Part shown: piece by piece, positions 16,199-25,184 of the stretch
Layout: each line of letters starts with the position of its first letter
How positions within the stretch are numbered: the stretch's first letter is position 1
Source of the DNA: CALLPQ01 sp964479275
Lineage (GTDB): Bacteria > Pseudomonadota > Alphaproteobacteria > Caulobacterales > Parvularculaceae
NCBI GenBank assembly: GCA_964479275.1
Contig: CAYZLR010000002.1
Coordinates: 77,848-141,847, forward strand
Direction: 5' to 3'
Length of the DNA: 64,000 nucleotides
The notes under the pieces: generated by a model
The model's input: the letters and a program-made list of their open reading frames with translations, nothing else
The model's database searches: none
Told to the model about the DNA's origin: nothing
Position numbers and translations under genes: made by a program

Positions 16199-17911
16199 TT
16201 GTACATAAAATTTGAGAAGATATCATATAAGAATCTTTTATCAGTAGGCAACAATCCAGTAGAATTAAATTTTTTAGAAGCTCCGACCACATTATTATTT
16301 GGCAAAAATGGTAATGGTAAATCTTCTATTATTGAGGCTATTCATTTTGCTCTTTATGGTAAAGCATTTCGGAAAATCGTTAAGAATCAATTAGTTAATA
16401 ATGTTAATAAGAAAAACTTATTAGTTGAGTTGTGGTTTTCCATTGGCCAAAAAAGCTATAAAATAGAAAGAGGAATACGACCTAATATTTTTAATGTATA
16501 TTGTAACGGTGAAAAATTAGATAACGACGCCTCCGCCGTCGATTTTCAAAAAGAATTAGAATTCACTATTCTTAAAATGACTCGCGAAACCTTTAGACAA
16601 ATCGTCGTATTAGGTTCTACTTCTTATGTTCCATTTATGAGACTTAATAATCGCGATCGAAATTTAATTATCGAAGATCTTTTAGATATTCAAATATTTT
16701 CTAAAATGCTTATAGTTCTTAAACAGAAATTATCTCTGAATAAAAGAAGTTTAATAGACATCAATCACTCCATTGAACTTACAACTAATAGTATAGTACA
16801 TACGTCTGATCATATTGATAAAATTCAAGACAATAATGATAAATTAAAGAAAGATAATCAAAAACAAATTGATAATATTAAATCTAAATTAAATAGATAT
16901 ACAAACGATAAAGAAAAGTTAAATCAGATGCTTATAGATAATGCACTTGATGATAATATTTTAGAAGAAAAAAGACAAGTTAGACAAGAAATAGTAAATG
17001 CTAATATTTCTATAAAGAGTAACCTTAAAGAAGTTAATAAGCTTCTTGATTTCTTTGAGCACCAGGCTACATGTCCGACCTGTCAACAAGATATAACTGA
17101 AGAAACTAAAAAAGAAAAATTATTAGAGTTAGAATCTAAATCTTCAATGATGAAAGGCCGCTTGGACAAAAATAAAACCTTTGTATCTAAGGCTGATAAA
17201 AATATAGCAAAATATGAAGAACATACTAGAAAACTTGAAGAGCTTGCTAAATCTATAGAAGCCTTAACTATAAAAATTTCTCAAGAAAAAGCTCTTTTAA
17301 GAAGAGTTGATTCGGTAGTTGAGATAGATAATTCTGAATCTATTAAAAATTTAAAAGATTTGAATGTCGAGTTAAAGAAATTTATCAAGAAGCAACAAGA
17401 AATTAGTAAGTTTATAGAAGAATATCAATTTATTCAAGAGATTTTAAATGAAAATGGTATTAAGTCTTCTATTATTAAGACATATTTACCAATTATAAAT
17501 AAAATTATACAAAAGTATTTACAAATACTTGAATTTGATATAGAATTTGAATTCGATGAAACATTTGCTGAAAGAATTAAATTCGCAGGACGCGAAGATG
17601 TTCAGTATTTTGCATTATCTGAAGGTCAAAAACTAAGACTTGATTTATGTTTATTATTTACTTTTCGTGATGTCAGTAATCTAAAAAATTCTACTTCTAC
17701 AAATTTATTAATTTTTGATGAAATCGGCGGGAGTTCTCTGGATTCTGAAGGTATGGATTCTTATCTGCGTATTGTTTTTGAAGACGCTAATAAAGGAAGT
17801 AATATTTTAATTATTAGTCATGATAATTATATGCAGACGAATGATGTTCTAGATAGATCATTAGAATTTCGTAAAGATGGAACTTTCACCGAACTATTAC
17901 AAGAAAAATAA
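16199..17911 (+). CDS. 46: recombination endonuclease subunit gp46 (Rad50-like)
   Basis: SMC-type ATPase partner of gp47. Walker A GKNGNGKSS (residues about 35-43), long coiled coils around a CPTC zinc hook near residue 293, ABC signature ALSEGQK and Walker B LLIFDEIGG. 570 residues against 560 in T4, colinear throughout. It starts with TTG at 16199; the protein begins MYIKFEKISYKNLLSVG as in T4. Confidence 0.96.
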   Translation: MYIKFEKISYKNLLSVGNNPVELNFLEAPTTLLFGKNGNGKSSIIEAIHFALYGKAFRKIVKNQLVNNVNKKNLLVELWFSIGQKSYKIERGIRPNIFNVYCNGEKLDNDASAVDFQKELEFTILKMTRETFRQIVVLGSTSYVPFMRLNNRDRNLIIEDLLDIQIFSKMLIVLKQKLSLNKRSLIDINHSIELTTNSIVHTSDHIDKIQDNNDKLKKDNQKQIDNIKSKLNRYTNDKEKLNQMLIDNALDDNILEEKRQVRQEIVNANISIKSNLKEVNKLLDFFEHQATCPTCQQDITEETKKEKLLELESKSSMMKGRLDKNKTFVSKADKNIAKYEEHTRKLEELAKSIEALTIKISQEKALLRRVDSVVEIDNSESIKNLKDLNVELKKFIKKQQEISKFIEEYQFIQEILNENGIKSSIIKTYLPIINKIIQKYLQILEFDIEFEFDETFAERIKFAGREDVQYFALSEGQKLRLDLCLLFTFRDVSNLKNSTSTNLLIFDEIGGSSLDSEGMDSYLRIVFEDANKGSNILIISHDNYMQTNDVLDRSLEFRKDGTFTELLQEK

Positions 17912-18048
17912 TGACTGAAGAGCCTAATTTTGTAGATTTAAAACTACATGATGCAGTAGAAAGATTTCTGGTAAATTCTATTGGAAAGAATAGAGAAAAT
18001 TTAGAGAAAGCTAAAAAGCATTTGAATAATATAGAAAATACATTATGA
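17911..18048 (+). CDS. small hypothetical protein (45 aa)
   Basis: TAATG overlap with gp46 and ATGA overlap with the next gene. Charged helical peptide (MTEEPNFVDLKLHDAVERF). T4 also has small genes between 46 and 45. No family recognised. Confidence 0.6.
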   Translation: MTEEPNFVDLKLHDAVERFLVNSIGKNRENLEKAKKHLNNIENTL

Positions 18049-18500
18049 GAAAAACAATTTATTTTGATATGGATGGAACTTTAGCTGCGTATCATCAACA
18101 TATAGAATCTTTAGGAGTTGATTTAGAATCTATTACAACAGAAGAGGATTACGAAGAAAAAATCATTTTGCCTCATTTTGGTTCAGATATATTTTTAAAT
18201 CTTAATCCTCTTCCATTACTTAGTTATTTAAAGGAATGGTATGAAGAAACAACTTATTCTAAAACTAATATATTAAAGAAAAATATAGCATTTGTTAGTT
18301 TTGTTGGTCATCATAAGCATAATTTAAATTCTATTAAAATGAAAAGATTATGGTTGGAAAAAAATGGTCTAAACCGCATGGGTGAATTTATTCCACTGAT
18401 TGGCCAATATGAAGATAGAGCATTATTAGCAGATAAAAACAGTTTACTTTTTGATGACTGTGAGTATACAATAGAACTCTTTATAAAAAATGGTGGTTAA
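18045..18500 (+). CDS. 5'(3')-deoxyribonucleotidase-like HAD protein, truncated by an in-frame TAA
   Basis: HAD motif I FDMDGTLAAY near the N-terminus and motif IV LLFDDCEYTIELFIKNGG at the end. This family normally continues about 25-30 residues past the GG. Here a TAA (18498-18500) follows, and the same frame continues open to 18590 with family-like sequence (GVTVHPDVTEVTEEGYEKF). The gene is therefore truncated by a nonsense codon or read through. Predicted role is dephosphorylation of deoxynucleotides. It lies between gp46 and gp45. Confidence 0.7.
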   Translation: MRKTIYFDMDGTLAAYHQHIESLGVDLESITTEEDYEEKIILPHFGSDIFLNLNPLPLLSYLKEWYEETTYSKTNILKKNIAFVSFVGHHKHNLNSIKMKRLWLEKNGLNRMGEFIPLIGQYEDRALLADKNSLLFDDCEYTIELFIKNGG

Positions 18501-18593
18501 GGAGTGACCGTACACCCAGATGTAACTGAAGTTACAGAAGAAGGATACGAAAAATTTAAAACAATAATTAATAACTTTTTGGAAAATTAAAAT

Positions 18594-19292
18594 ATGAAAT
18601 TAACAGCAGACTTATTGTCGAAGCTAACCAAATTATCTAGAATCAATAATAGCATTGTATTAACTGAAGGTAATGTATTAGGTGTAAAACAAACTGATGC
18701 TCATGTAGCAGATGTGATTTTAGAAGAGGCTATCCCAGCAGAAGCAGCAATTTATGATTTACCGCTCTTCATTAAGACTCTAGGATTATTCAATGTTGAT
18801 AATACTAAGTTAGAATTTTCTGATTCTAGAATCATTATTAAGTCAAAATCACAGAAAGCGTCTTATCTATTAACTGAAAAGCGCTTAATAGACTCATGTG
18901 CGCCTTCTGCTTCAGTTCAGCAAGTAGCTTCTTCTGGTAAATTAGGTGAAGAACTTTTATCTTTTGAACTATCAGGAGAATTACTGGCTCAAATTACTTC
19001 AAATGCTAAAACACTTGGTTTAGATCATATTTCTTTTGCTATGAAACAAGGTGTTCTTACAGTAACTATTTGTGATAAAAATAACCCAGGTGAAAATAGT
19101 ATCGAAACTGTGGTAGCACAAGCTGATTCTCCAGAATTTGAATATGTGTTTTTAACTGAAGATTTCATGAAAATTCCAGCATCTATTTACAATATGACAT
19201 TCTATAAAGATGTAGCTTCGTTTACTCTTATATCAGATAATTTCAATATGTTCTTATGTGCAGACGCGGAATTCACAACTAAGGTTACTTAA
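18594..19292 (+). CDS. 45: DNA polymerase sliding clamp gp45
   Basis: Trimeric clamp that tethers the polymerase and, mobile on DNA, activates late transcription with gp55. It aligns with T4 gp45 from the first residues (MKLTADLLSKLTKLSRINNS; AIYDLPLFIKTLGLFNVDN) at 232 residues against 228. Order 46-45-44-62-regA is conserved with T4. Confidence 0.93.
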   Translation: MKLTADLLSKLTKLSRINNSIVLTEGNVLGVKQTDAHVADVILEEAIPAEAAIYDLPLFIKTLGLFNVDNTKLEFSDSRIIIKSKSQKASYLLTEKRLIDSCAPSASVQQVASSGKLGEELLSFELSGELLAQITSNAKTLGLDHISFAMKQGVLTVTICDKNNPGENSIETVVAQADSPEFEYVFLTEDFMKIPASIYNMTFYKDVASFTLISDNFNMFLCADAEFTTKVT

Positions 19293-19872
19293 TACTCTTA
19301 CAATTATCAAAATGATATCTTGTCATATTAGGCCCTGCTCCTTCTTTGTTACAATTAGGACAGGTAATTTTTTTAAATGGTTTACTTCTAGCTTTTGAAA
19401 TTTTATCTTTAGTTTCTTTAGAAAATACTCTGTTTTTCATTTTAAGAATGCTTTCTTTAGAGTGCTCGCGCCCATACATAGGATTATTTTTACCAGAATT
19501 ATTATGGCTCATTTTACTCCTAGTTTCAATTGAAAGTATTTTTTCTGATAATATCTTAGAATGTTGTATTTTTAAGAAAGCATATAATTCTTTATCTATG
19601 ATTTTATTGCTTATTCTAGACATCAAATTCCAAGCATAGATCATCTTTATTTTATCTTTTCCATCAGTAAAATAAGGAAGTAATTCGTGAACTCTATAAT
19701 GTTCCTTAGCGGTAAGTAGAACTAAGTTATCAGGATCATTGGATCCGCCTAATGATCTAGGAACTATATGGTGCTTTTCATAGTAAACTTCTTTAGATTT
19801 AATTCTTTCTTGTTTCTTAGCTTGGCTTATTATGTTATAATATTCATGATAAAATTTATTTTCAATAAACAT
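19285..19872 (-). CDS. HNH homing endonuclease with C-terminal zinc module
   Basis: A 195-residue protein on the opposite strand between gp45 and gp44. HNH core YEKHHIVPRSLGGSNDP with NLVLLTAKEHYRVHELL, one NUMOD3-like motif, and a C-terminal CPNCNKEGAGPNMTRYHF plus NC (Cys4/His-type zinc module). The same tail is found in endonucleases at 46131, 52003 and 62844. Structured element copy 2 lies just beyond its start. Confidence 0.9.
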   Translation of the reverse strand: MFIENKFYHEYYNIISQAKKQERIKSKEVYYEKHHIVPRSLGGSNDPDNLVLLTAKEHYRVHELLPYFTDGKDKIKMIYAWNLMSRISNKIIDKELYAFLKIQHSKILSEKILSIETRSKMSHNNSGKNNPMYGREHSKESILKMKNRVFSKETKDKISKARSKPFKKITCPNCNKEGAGPNMTRYHFDNCKSIK

Positions 19873-19902
19873 ATTTAGTTACTCGTAATAAATAAAAATT
19901 AT

Positions 19903-19961
19903 GAGGGACAGCAATGTGTTACTCCGTTGTTGGATAATACTTCCAATATTAACCTAACCTC
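19903..19961 (+). ncRNA. structured repeat RNA element, copy 2
   Basis: GAGGGACAGCAATG, CTCC loop, TTGTTG, then a stem TAATA-CTTCCAA-TATTA and closing CCTC. A near-consensus late promoter (AATAAATA, 19887-19894) precedes it by 8 bp. It overlaps the region just upstream of gp44, so it may lie in the gp44 leader. See copies at 10948 and 63490. Confidence 0.55.
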
Positions 19962-19977
19962 TAATAATTATTTATTA

Positions 19978-20925
19978 ATGCTTAAACAAACAAAAGACCC
20001 ACTTATGGATATGGTCTGGTCGCAAAAACATAGACCAGAAAAATTAAAAGATATAGTTCTTCCAGATTCTTTACGAACAGTTTTAGATAAAACCGTGGAA
20101 GACGGTGAAATACCAAATTTTTTATTTTATAGTAATTCGGCAGGAGTAGGAAAAACTACTGTAGCGCAAGCTTTAGCAAGTGAATTAGATGCTTCTGTTT
20201 TAACTATCAACGGTTCTTTAGATAAAAATATTGATACGCTTAGAGGAGAAATATCCAAATTCTGCTCTGCATTTGATCCAGATGGTAGGCGTAAGTTGGT
20301 ACTAATTGATGAGTCTGATTATTTAAATCCGAACTCGACCCAGCCAGCACTTAGGCATTTTATAGAAAAATTTTCAACAATGGCTTCATTTATATTTACT
20401 TGTAATTATGCAAATAAATTAATACCCGCTCTTAGAAGTAGATTTGTTCAACGATCTTTCGATTTTGAAAATAAAGATAAAAATTCATTAATGATGCAAA
20501 TGCTTGATAGAGCTTGTTATATATTAGATGAAGAAGAAGTAAAATATGATAAGAAAATTGTTGCTCATTATGTAAAGAGTAATTATCCTGATTTTAGAAG
20601 TTGTATTAATGCTTTACAAATAGCAGCTAAATCTGGACCCATCGTTAAGGTTATTGAGACTCAAAAAACTGAAATTGATAAATTATTAACAATAATTAAA
20701 AATAAAAAGTTTAAAGAGATGAGATCTTGGTGTGCGGAAAACCATACTCTTGGTATGCCATGGTTAGCTGATAAAATCTATAAAAATCTAGATAATTTGT
20801 TTGAACCGAGCGCACAACCATTGGCTATTGCATTTCTGGCTGATTATAGTTATAAATCAGGATTTGCTGTAAGTATGGAAATTAATATGGCTGCATGTTT
20901 AAGCGAAATATTTATGGAATGTTAA
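19978..20925 (+). CDS. 44: clamp-loader large subunit gp44
   Basis: AAA+ ATPase that with gp62 loads gp45. Walker A SNSAGVGKTTVAQAL, Walker B LIDESD, sensor region FTCNYANKLIPALRSRFVQR. I choose the ATG at 19978 (315 residues, T4 has 319); a TTG at 19927 lies inside the structured element and is unlikely. No good ribosome site is visible before the ATG. Confidence 0.92.
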   Translation: MLKQTKDPLMDMVWSQKHRPEKLKDIVLPDSLRTVLDKTVEDGEIPNFLFYSNSAGVGKTTVAQALASELDASVLTINGSLDKNIDTLRGEISKFCSAFDPDGRRKLVLIDESDYLNPNSTQPALRHFIEKFSTMASFIFTCNYANKLIPALRSRFVQRSFDFENKDKNSLMMQMLDRACYILDEEEVKYDKKIVAHYVKSNYPDFRSCINALQIAAKSGPIVKVIETQKTEIDKLLTIIKNKKFKEMRSWCAENHTLGMPWLADKIYKNLDNLFEPSAQPLAIAFLADYSYKSGFAVSMEINMAACLSEIFMEC

Positions 20926-20948
20926 AATGAAAGTAGAATTAATTATAA

Positions 20949-21176
20949 ATGATAAAAATTATACAGGAATATCTTTTGCACATGAATTTTACTGAGTTTA
21001 ATGTAGATGATTTATATGATAGATCAAGAGCCGGTAAAGAATTTGAGAAAATGATAACCACTGAAGTTGTAATGAAATATAAATATAGTGATTTAGATCG
21101 TAGGGTTTTTACAATACTATTTGAAAAAGAATTAGATCAATTTTTAAGAAAAGAGGCTAAATATGGAAGTAAATAA
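20949..21176 (+). CDS. hypothetical protein (75 aa)
   Basis: Acidic/basic helical protein (NFTEFNVDDLYDRSRAGKEF) between gp44 and gp62. The start could also be the ATG at 20982. A 22-codon frame at 20927-20995 overlaps its start and might be a leader peptide. No family recognised. Confidence 0.5.
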   Translation: MIKIIQEYLLHMNFTEFNVDDLYDRSRAGKEFEKMITTEVVMKYKYSDLDRRVFTILFEKELDQFLRKEAKYGSK

Positions 21177-21387
21177 AAAAGAAAAAAGAAAAGTATTGAT
21201 AAAATACAAATTATTTGAATCTGAAGTAGTTCGAACTGCAACTTTTTTCGATAATGATAGATTATATTTAGCAATATCTGAAGGTTTTTGGGTAACATCT
21301 TATCACAATAGAGCATTAGGTTTTAATGAAAGATCAGATTATGTTCTTCCAAAAAATATCTTGAGTGTTTATGTCCCAGATAGTTAA
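21163..21387 (+). CDS. hypothetical protein (74 aa)
   Basis: Starts MEVNKKEKRKVLIKYKLFES and seems to be a small beta-rich protein. It overlaps both neighbours. No family recognised. Confidence 0.55.
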   Translation: MEVNKKEKRKVLIKYKLFESEVVRTATFFDNDRLYLAISEGFWVTSYHNRALGFNERSDYVLPKNILSVYVPDS

Positions 21388-21910
21388 AAATAAAGATGGA
21401 ACTATTAACTGTATAAGAGATAAATCGTCAGGAACTGAAATTAAACCTGAAGATTTAAATTTATCTAATAAGCATAATAAGATTAATGTACAATTACTTA
21501 AAGATGCTTTAGAATATGAATTATTTCCTCCTGTAAAGCCAGGACTTTTTGATTTATTAAACGATATAAGTTCTGGTTCAGGCGATCTAATTAATGGTAA
21601 TGAAAAAACATATTCGCCATTTGTTATCAATAATTTATTATCTTATTCTAATGATTGTATATTTCACGTTAATGAAATGAATCTACGTGGCTCGATCGAT
21701 GGAAAATATCAGTATAAATATTTAAGTGGATCTGTTAGAAAAAAGAAAAGATTTAATAGAACCCATAAAGTTACTAAAGAAGAAGATGTAGAAATTATTT
21801 CTAAAATATATCATCTTAGTTACAGAAAAGCGGCCCAAATTTTAGATATTGTTTATCAAGAACTTGGAGAATTACCAAAATATTACAAAGACTTATATAA
21901 AAAATTATGA
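21371..21910 (+). CDS. 62: clamp-loader small subunit gp62
   Basis: Partner of gp44. The segment YSPFVINNLLSYSNDCIF, NEMNLRGSIDGKYQYKYL and RKKKRF mirrors T4 gp62 (YSKFMVENALSQFPEC..., YLMAAVPRGKRY), and the position between 44 and regA is the T4 one. 179 residues against 187. I choose ATG 21371 rather than the GTG at 21365. Confidence 0.8.
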   Translation: MSQIVKNKDGTINCIRDKSSGTEIKPEDLNLSNKHNKINVQLLKDALEYELFPPVKPGLFDLLNDISSGSGDLINGNEKTYSPFVINNLLSYSNDCIFHVNEMNLRGSIDGKYQYKYLSGSVRKKKRFNRTHKVTKEEDVEIISKIYHLSYRKAAQILDIVYQELGELPKYYKDLYKKL

Positions 21911-22308
21911 TAGAAGCCCCAAGATGGTCTCTAGAAGACGCCATCGAAATTAAATTTAATGATGAAGAAAACTTCTTAAAAATTGCCGAAACTTTAACAA
22001 GGATAGGAAATCCTAATAAAAATAAAGAATTATCTCAATTATCGCACCTATTACATAAAAAAGGAAAGTATTATATAATCCACTATAAAGGTATGTATGC
22101 TTTAGATGGTAATTATTCTTTTGATTATGATATGGAAGATGTTGAAGCTCAAAACAAGATTGCGAAATTAATCGAATCTTGGGGCTTAGCAGAAATCATC
22201 GATAAACATAAAGTAAATCAAACCGACGATGTATTCGTTAAAGTTGTACCTTGGAAAGATAAAAATAATTGGACACTGATACCACAATACAAATTTGGCG
22301 CCAAATAA
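21907..22308 (+). CDS. regA: RegA translational repressor
   Basis: RNA-binding protein that blocks translation of many early phage mRNAs at their start regions. It matches T4 RegA: ENFLKIAETLTRIGNPNKNK, LHKKGKYYIIHYKGMYALDG and NWTLIPQYKFG. 133 residues against 122, with about ten extra at the N-terminus. ATGA overlap with gp62. Confidence 0.93.
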   Translation: MIEAPRWSLEDAIEIKFNDEENFLKIAETLTRIGNPNKNKELSQLSHLLHKKGKYYIIHYKGMYALDGNYSFDYDMEDVEAQNKIAKLIESWGLAEIIDKHKVNQTDDVFVKVVPWKDKNNWTLIPQYKFGAK

Positions 22309-22316
22309 ATAGAAAG

Positions 22317-22363
22317 CGACAAGGAGAACTGATTGTTTTAGTCTTTCTCTTCTAGTCGTTTTT
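22317..22363 (+). terminator. probable terminator after regA
   Basis: CGAC pairs with GTCG around an AGGAGA/TCTCTT stem, followed by five T. It would end the replication operon before the gene at 22384. Confidence 0.45.
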
Positions 22364-22383
22364 ACATAAAATAAGGTTATATA

Positions 22384-23298
22384 ATGAAACATTTACATGA
22401 AGTACAGAACTCAAATATATTAGATAGAGATTTTTTCGTTAATATCAAATTAGATTATTCAGCATTTATAGTTAAATATGAAAATGGTGTTTCTACTTAT
22501 CATGGTAGAAACTTAAAAGAAATTACTCATTTCGGATTTGAGAATAGATTTGCTATTTTATCGCCAGCTCGCTCTATATTTTTAGCTAATTCTGAAGACA
22601 TATTGGATAAAGATGGATATTATCATTTTGAATATAAAAATCCTGATATGGAATATACTATCGACGATGGCCGAGATCCTGGTCTATATTTTTCATATTT
22701 TACAGATTTAGATCATAATGTTCAAAATACTGATATAGTTAGAGAAACATCAATAGAAATTTCTCGTGATGATTTAAAAAATCTATCTTCTAGTGATCTT
22801 TTAGTAAAATACAATCTAGGTCAAGAAGAAGGTATAGTTGTACATTTTCCTATGTATAATGATTCAGTAAAAGTAGTAAATCCATATTTTACAAGTTATG
22901 CTAAATTAAAGCGCTCAGTAAATAGTAATAGTAAAGAAGTAAGAGCCTTTGTTAAGGCTTTCTTTGAACAAGGTAAACAGGGTTTAGTTTCAGGAGTAAG
23001 CAAGAATATAGAAGACACTCAAGCTTATAAAAATTTCATATTTAATAATGCTGTTATCGTTTATGCTGATCTTATGACAGATTTAGATATAGATTTTTTT
23101 AAAACTAATCCTGCTCTATTATCTTATAATAAATTATTTAAATTTTATTCATATGAATTATGGGAAATAGTAGAAAATCAAACTGCCATGGAACAGTTTG
23201 ATAGATATATTGGAAGAGGCAATTATGAACTTATCTCCTTTATATACATAGTGTTAATGAATTTAGTTGAAAAAGAATTAGAAAATGAAATTAAATAA
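22384..23298 (+). CDS. hypothetical protein (304 aa)
   Basis: Unrecognised. It has EEGIVVHFP followed by VKVVNPYFTSYAKLKRS near residue 145-180, faintly like motifs IV-V of nucleotidyltransferase/RNA ligases, but the KxDG nucleophile motif is absent. Good ribosome region behind the regA terminator. Followed by three overlapping genes leading to thyA. Confidence 0.6.
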   Translation: MKHLHEVQNSNILDRDFFVNIKLDYSAFIVKYENGVSTYHGRNLKEITHFGFENRFAILSPARSIFLANSEDILDKDGYYHFEYKNPDMEYTIDDGRDPGLYFSYFTDLDHNVQNTDIVRETSIEISRDDLKNLSSSDLLVKYNLGQEEGIVVHFPMYNDSVKVVNPYFTSYAKLKRSVNSNSKEVRAFVKAFFEQGKQGLVSGVSKNIEDTQAYKNFIFNNAVIVYADLMTDLDIDFFKTNPALLSYNKLFKFYSYELWEIVENQTAMEQFDRYIGRGNYELISFIYIVLMNLVEKELENEIK

Positions 23299-23521
23299 AA
23301 TAGACGTTGAAATTTCTGATATGGAAGGAAGACTTTTAATAAATTCTTTATCTTTATATTTAAAATGTGATGGCTGTTTAGCATATTATTCCAATGGCGC
23401 TCAACTTCTTGATAATGAAAGACATTATTTAGAATTGTTATATCATTTTTGTACTTTATTTGATAAAATAGAAGTCTATACTAAAACTTTAGAAACGATA
23501 ACAAAACATTATGCTGACTGA
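23285..23521 (+). CDS. hypothetical protein (78 aa)
   Basis: Starts MKLNKIDVEISDMEGRLLI; probably helical. Overlaps both neighbours by 11-14 bp. No family recognised. Confidence 0.55.
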   Translation: MKLNKIDVEISDMEGRLLINSLSLYLKCDGCLAYYSNGAQLLDNERHYLELLYHFCTLFDKIEVYTKTLETITKHYAD

Positions 23522-23813
23522 TGAAATATTAAATAAAATAGATTATGTTGCTGCTAGGGTAGTTCCTAGATTTCTTAATGAAAACTGTGTTAATGGATTT
23601 TCTATAAAAGAAAATGATGAAGAATTAGAGCTAATAGGTTTTCATGGAAAACTTCTTTATCTTCATAAAAATAAATTTCAATCAGACTTATATAGAATGT
23701 TTATTTTTCAAGCTATTTGTGAATATAAATGCATAGAATTAAATGAAAACGAACTTGATATAATTTTAGAATTTCAAGAAGCAATACCAAAATATAACCG
23801 GAGAACCCATTAA
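23511..23813 (+). CDS. hypothetical protein (100 aa)
   Basis: Contains DYVAARVVPRFLNENCVNGF and an acidic C-terminal part. Ends on the A of the thyA ATG (TAATG). No family recognised. Confidence 0.55.
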   Translation: MLTDEILNKIDYVAARVVPRFLNENCVNGFSIKENDEELELIGFHGKLLYLHKNKFQSDLYRMFIFQAICEYKCIELNENELDIILEFQEAIPKYNRRTH

Positions 23814-24811
23814 TGTACACCGATATAGAAGAACAATATTCTCAATTATTAAATCATGTAAAATTATATGGTCATCAAGTAGATAATGATCGAACAGGAG
23901 TCGGCACTAAAAAAGATTTTGGTCATTTAATTAAATTAGATGTAGAAGAAGTAGGGTTCCCAATTCTTACAAGTAAATTTGTACATTTTAAATCTATTGT
24001 AGTTGAACTATTATGGATGTTAAATGGCGATGATAATACCGATTATCTTAAAGAGCACGGTGTTACTATCTGGGATGAGTGGGCAGATGATAATGGAGAT
24101 CTAAATGGCGTATATGGAAAACAGTGGCGACATTGGCATAGAAATGTTTACAAGCGAGAAGTAAAATCTTTGGAGGATCTATGTGATATGTTCGGTCGCC
24201 CTGAAGAATTTACTGGCCACACTGCTATTTTTAAAAATGGTCAAACTTGGAACTATTTTAATAAAGAAAATTTCTTTAGATGGGATCAATCTATAGATCA
24301 AGTAGAACAGCTGATTAATACAATTAAAACCAATCCAAATGATAGGCGACAAATAGTTACAGCTTGGAATGTAGATGCATTAGACAGTATGAATTTACCA
24401 CCTTGTCATCATACCTGGCAAACATTTGTTAGAGGTGACACTTTAGATTTAATGATGCATCAGAGAAGCTGTGATATGTTTCTAGGTGTACCTTTTAATC
24501 TAACAGCATATTCTCTTTTATTGTGCATTTTGGCTAAAATAACTGGATTAAAACCTGGAAAATTTACATGGACGGGTGGCGACTGTCATGTATACTCTAA
24601 CCATGTTAATCAAGTTGATAAGTATTTAGATAATTATTATACCAATGCTTCATCAAATGGCGGTATTCAATATCCAACTCTTTGCTTTAATGATGATATT
24701 GATTTTTCAAGCTTACAATCATTTTTAGATACAACATTGGATAATCCTGAAAGAATATTTTTAATGGATTATAAACATATGGGTTCTATTAAAGCGGATG
24801 TGGCAGTGTGA
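23813..24811 (+). CDS. td: thymidylate synthase
   Basis: Makes dTMP from dUMP with methylene-tetrahydrofolate. Catalytic LPPCHHTWQ, preceding RRQIVTAWN, and dUMP-binding RSCDMFLGVPFN with the Asn that selects dUMP, unlike the hydroxymethylase at 4797. 332 residues, longer than the usual 264-316 because of an insert near residue 115-160. No intron interrupts it, unlike T4 td. Confidence 0.93.
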   Translation: MYTDIEEQYSQLLNHVKLYGHQVDNDRTGVGTKKDFGHLIKLDVEEVGFPILTSKFVHFKSIVVELLWMLNGDDNTDYLKEHGVTIWDEWADDNGDLNGVYGKQWRHWHRNVYKREVKSLEDLCDMFGRPEEFTGHTAIFKNGQTWNYFNKENFFRWDQSIDQVEQLINTIKTNPNDRRQIVTAWNVDALDSMNLPPCHHTWQTFVRGDTLDLMMHQRSCDMFLGVPFNLTAYSLLLCILAKITGLKPGKFTWTGGDCHVYSNHVNQVDKYLDNYYTNASSNGGIQYPTLCFNDDIDFSSLQSFLDTTLDNPERIFLMDYKHMGSIKADVAV

Positions 24812-25077
24812 TGAAAGATAAATTAGGAAGACATTTAGATGCAAATGATTTGATTGTATATTCTACATCATCAAGAGATTATAATAATTTTAAATTTGCT
24901 AAAATATTAGAAGTAGAAGAGAAATCTTTAACCCTTATTCCATTGGTTGAAAATTGGAATAAGGGTTTTCGAATCGGTAAAAAGTGTAAAATATCTCATT
25001 CTGAAAGAATTCTTAAGATTGATGACGCTACATCAGTTTTAGCTAATATGAAGTTAGAATCACTTACTCAAATTTAA
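24811..25077 (+). CDS. hypothetical protein (88 aa)
   Basis: Starts at the ATG overlapping the thyA stop (TGATG). Small beta-rich sequence (RHLDANDLIVYSTSSRDYNN). Its last codons and stop lie in the left arm of the 34-bp inverted repeat. No family recognised. Confidence 0.55.
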   Translation: MKDKLGRHLDANDLIVYSTSSRDYNNFKFAKILEVEEKSLTLIPLVENWNKGFRIGKKCKISHSERILKIDDATSVLANMKLESLTQI

Positions 25078-25153
25078 AATCAAATCCCAAGTCCTTAAAA
25101 GATAAACCTTTAGGGAAAACTTTTAAGGACTTGGGATTTGATTTTAAATTTGA
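25068..25153. repeat. perfect 34-bp inverted repeat carrying homing-endonuclease tail sequence on both strands
   Basis: Left arm 25068-25101, right arm 25120-25153, loop 18 nt. Both strands can be read as FKDLGFDFKF, the C-terminal signature of the HNH endonucleases at 8730, 35738 and 49075. It looks like an inverted duplication of an endonuclease gene end. In RNA it would form a very stable hairpin and could act as a bidirectional terminator. Confidence 0.9.
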
Positions 25154-25184
25154 TCCATATAAGTTTTTATAAAGGAGAATTTTT

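Noticed and set aside
22384..23298. RNA ligase (Rnl1-like) call
   Set aside because: EGIVV and VKVVN segments resemble motifs IV-V, but the adenylation motif KxDG is missing and the rest does not align with what I know of the family.
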